Shown here in pieces: positions 5,865 to 7,236 of a stretch of DNA of 7,236 nt. The DNA is from Phycisphaerales bacterium. Lineage in GTDB: Bacteria; Planctomycetota; Phycisphaerae; Tepidisphaerales; Tepidisphaeraceae. A program made the position numbers and the translations under genes. Within the stretch, counting starts at the first letter, position 1. Every line of letters starts with the position of its first letter. The notes under the pieces are model-generated. The model was given only the letters and a program-made list of their open reading frames with translations. It was not told where the DNA came from and made no database searches. The stretch spans positions 1 through 7,236 of the forward strand of contig JAQGHJ010000064.1 of assembly GCA_028288905.1 (NCBI GenBank). The letters run 5' to 3'.

Positions 5865-7115
5865 TTAACGCGTGACCACGACTGCCGGATCAGCGTAATC
5901 CGCCCACAGCCGGTTCAGCTCGGCGGGGTCGGGTTCGCCGTCCCCGGCGACGATGCGGTACCGGGCGACGTACGGCTTGCCCGGCTCGATGACGAAGTCG
6001 CCGGCGATCGGCGGGGCGTAGCACATGAACGGCTCGGTCGGGTGCAGCCGCACCGGCTGCGGGGCGCGAAAGTTGTCCGGGGCGCACAGGACCGCGACGT
6101 ACGCCTGCCGTCCCTGCGTCACGCCGGCGTTGGCGACCCAGCGGGCGCGGGAGTCGTTACCCGTGCTGCGATCTTTCCCCTCGGACGTGAGAAACCGGCT
6201 TTGGTCCGCCCCGTTGAACGAGCCGGGTCCGCGGACGCCGAGGCCGCCGTACTGGTACTTCGGCAGCTTGAGCGGGCTGTCCGAAGCGCAGGTCTGCACC
6301 AACGCGAGGTCGAGCAGCCGGTACGGTCCGCCCGGCGTCGCGTAAACGTCTACCCGCCACGTTTCATTGAGGGCGACCTTCGGCTCGGGCTTGGCGGTCA
6401 GGTCGACGAACCGGTGTTCGGCCGCGAATCCGGCCGCCGCAACGCCCGACCAGGTCCCGGTGACGCGGACGAACTCCACGGTTCCTGTCTTCGTGCCCAT
6501 GTTCCAGAAGTCCGGCTTACGGCCCTCGAACTCGGTCTTGGTCCACGGGGCCCAGACGCCGTGGTGGTGCTTGTGGATCACCGGGTAGTCGTCCGTCACG
6601 GTGACGCCGGCCGGCGTGACGAGCGGGTGCAGGTACCCGCCCCGGGCGTACTGCGGCTCGAAGCCGGGTGGGGGCTCGCCCTTCTCGCCGCGGTAGCCGA
6701 CCGCCAGTTGCGTTCCCGACCGGATGTCGACGCCAGTCGCGGTCCGCTCGGCCACGACGGCCGCGTCCGGCGGAGGGGTCGTAGGAACCGTGATGGCATA
6801 AGTCCGCGTCTGGCCGGCCTTCAGATCGCTCAGCTGGAACGTGGCCTTGCCGTCCGGACCGATTTGGAGGGGCACCGATTCCCGACTAACGGGATCGGAC
6901 AGCAAGCAGCTCGGGCCCAACGTTCCGGCGGCGATGTCGAACGTGACGATCGAGTCGCGTCGGTCGACCGAGCCGGCCGCCACGACCAGCGTCGTCGGGC
7001 GTGTCGCGGCGGGTCGGGTCGTTGCCCTTGTGACCGCCTCGGCGGCCCCGGCCGAGCCGCCTAACGCCAGGAGCACGAGAGGGACCGCCCACGAAGGTTT
7101 CGTTCGCACCGCCAT
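5865..7115 (-). CDS. Secreted DUF6807 ('PmoA family') protein
   Basis: The 416-residue protein starts MAVRTKPSWAVPLVLLALGG then SAGAAEA, a Sec signal peptide with likely cleavage near residue 24-27. A Thr/Pro/Ala-rich spacer (28-42) leads to a beta-rich region (43-125), then the DUF6807 core (about 128-412). Core hallmarks are GGYLHPLVTPAGVTVTDDYP (159-178), the histidine cluster HKHHHGVW (181-188), GRKPDFWNMGTKTG (198-211), the YGGLGVRGP loop (289-297) and a C-terminal region EPFMCYAPP (361-369). The family is abundant in planctomycetes and Bacteroidetes. Its 'methane oxygenase PmoA' database name is misleading: this is a soluble exported protein, not the membrane subunit of methane monooxygenase. 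Its function is unknown; frequent genomic association with sugar oxidoreductases and glycosidases, as I recall, suggests carbohydrate metabolism. The ATG at 7115 follows GAGG at 7-nt spacing. It may share a transcript with the gene ending 50 bp upstream. Confidence 0.88.
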   Translation of the reverse strand: MAVRTKPSWAVPLVLLALGGSAGAAEAVTRATTRPAATRPTTLVVAAGSVDRRDSIVTFDIAAGTLGPSCLLSDPVSRESVPLQIGPDGKATFQLSDLKAGQTRTYAITVPTTPPPDAAVVAERTATGVDIRSGTQLAVGYRGEKGEPPPGFEPQYARGGYLHPLVTPAGVTVTDDYPVIHKHHHGVWAPWTKTEFEGRKPDFWNMGTKTGTVEFVRVTGTWSGVAAAGFAAEHRFVDLTAKPEPKVALNETWRVDVYATPGGPYRLLDLALVQTCASDSPLKLPKYQYGGLGVRGPGSFNGADQSRFLTSEGKDRSTGNDSRARWVANAGVTQGRQAYVAVLCAPDNFRAPQPVRLHPTEPFMCYAPPIAGDFVIEPGKPYVARYRIVAGDGEPDPAELNRLWADYADPAVVVTR

Positions 7116-7165
7116 TGGAAGACCTCGGTTGAGAGATGTCTGCGTTTTGCCGACGCCGGGCCGGT

Positions 7166-7236
7166 TTAGGGCGCTGTCGTGGCGAGCCGCTCCGCGGCTC
7201 GCAGGTCGTGCCGCAGGCCGCGGATGTCCTGCATGA
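7166..7236 (-). CDS. C-terminal end of an unidentified protein (runs off the window)
   Basis: The minus-strand frame ends ...MQDIRGLRHDLRAAERLATT then AP and a TAA at 7166-7168. Twenty of the 22 visible sense codons end in G or C, and the segment reads as a charged amphipathic helix, as expected for a true coding tail. Its stop is 50 bp upstream of the DUF6807 start on the same strand, so the two may be co-transcribed. Too little is visible to name a family. The other frames here are less plausible. Confidence 0.5.
   Translation of the reverse strand, partial: MQDIRGLRHDLRAAERLATTAP
7182..7202. repeat. Perfect 9-bp inverted repeat near the end of the upstream gene
   Basis: GCGAGCCGC (7182-7190) and GCGGCTCGC (7194-7202) pair perfectly around TCC. 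It lies just inside the end of the partial gene, 66 bp upstream of the DUF6807 start. It could be a transcript-processing or attenuation hairpin between two genes, or one copy of a dispersed GC palindrome. Confidence 0.5.

Noticed and set aside
6042..7064. A 340-codon plus-strand frame opposite the DUF6807 gene
   Set aside because: Low-complexity antisense product; the DUF6807 frame has a signal peptide, a ribosome binding site and family motifs.

Overview
This is a GC-rich chromosomal window whose coding parts are strongly biased to G or C at third codon positions. Its gene content is a secreted DUF6807 ('PmoA family') protein, a secreted DUF4142 protein, a GH15 glycosidase, and a purine-breakdown pair. 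Together with poor Shine-Dalgarno use at some starts, this fits a planctomycete, possibly of the Gemmataceae. That assignment is inference from gene content; no rRNA or other marker is present.

Layout, left to right. Bases 1-205 (minus) hold the N-terminus of an adenine deaminase that runs off the window. A 239-bp divergent promoter region follows, then an XdhC family protein at 445-1440 (plus). Its 3' end converges on a GH15 glucoamylase/trehalase-like enzyme (1512-3338, minus). Upstream of that, in the same direction, is a small protein that looks like a ribbon-helix-helix regulator (3493-3810, minus). An 845-bp stretch of lower GC (3811-4655) has no convincing gene but contains several inverted repeats and a likely terminator. 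Next come a secreted DUF4142 protein (4656-5432, minus), a second AT-richer gap (5433-5864), a secreted DUF6807 protein (5865-7115, minus) and the last 22 codons of an unidentified minus-strand gene (7166-7236).

How the genes fit together. Adenine deaminase makes hypoxanthine, the substrate of xanthine dehydrogenase, and XdhC prepares the sulfurated molybdenum cofactor for that enzyme. The left end is therefore probably part of a purine catabolism locus, with the dehydrogenase subunits outside the window. The regulator-like gene and the GH15 gene may be functionally linked, because they are co-directional and 154 bp apart with an inverted repeat between them. DUF4142 and DUF6807 are exported proteins of unclear function. 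I see no CRISPR array, tRNA, rRNA, intact insertion sequence, prophage or defence cassette. Nothing here makes a convincing case for a new multi-gene system. The best leads are the run of hairpins at 4435-4588, the structured divergent leader of xdhC, and the conserved histidine cluster of the DUF6807 protein.
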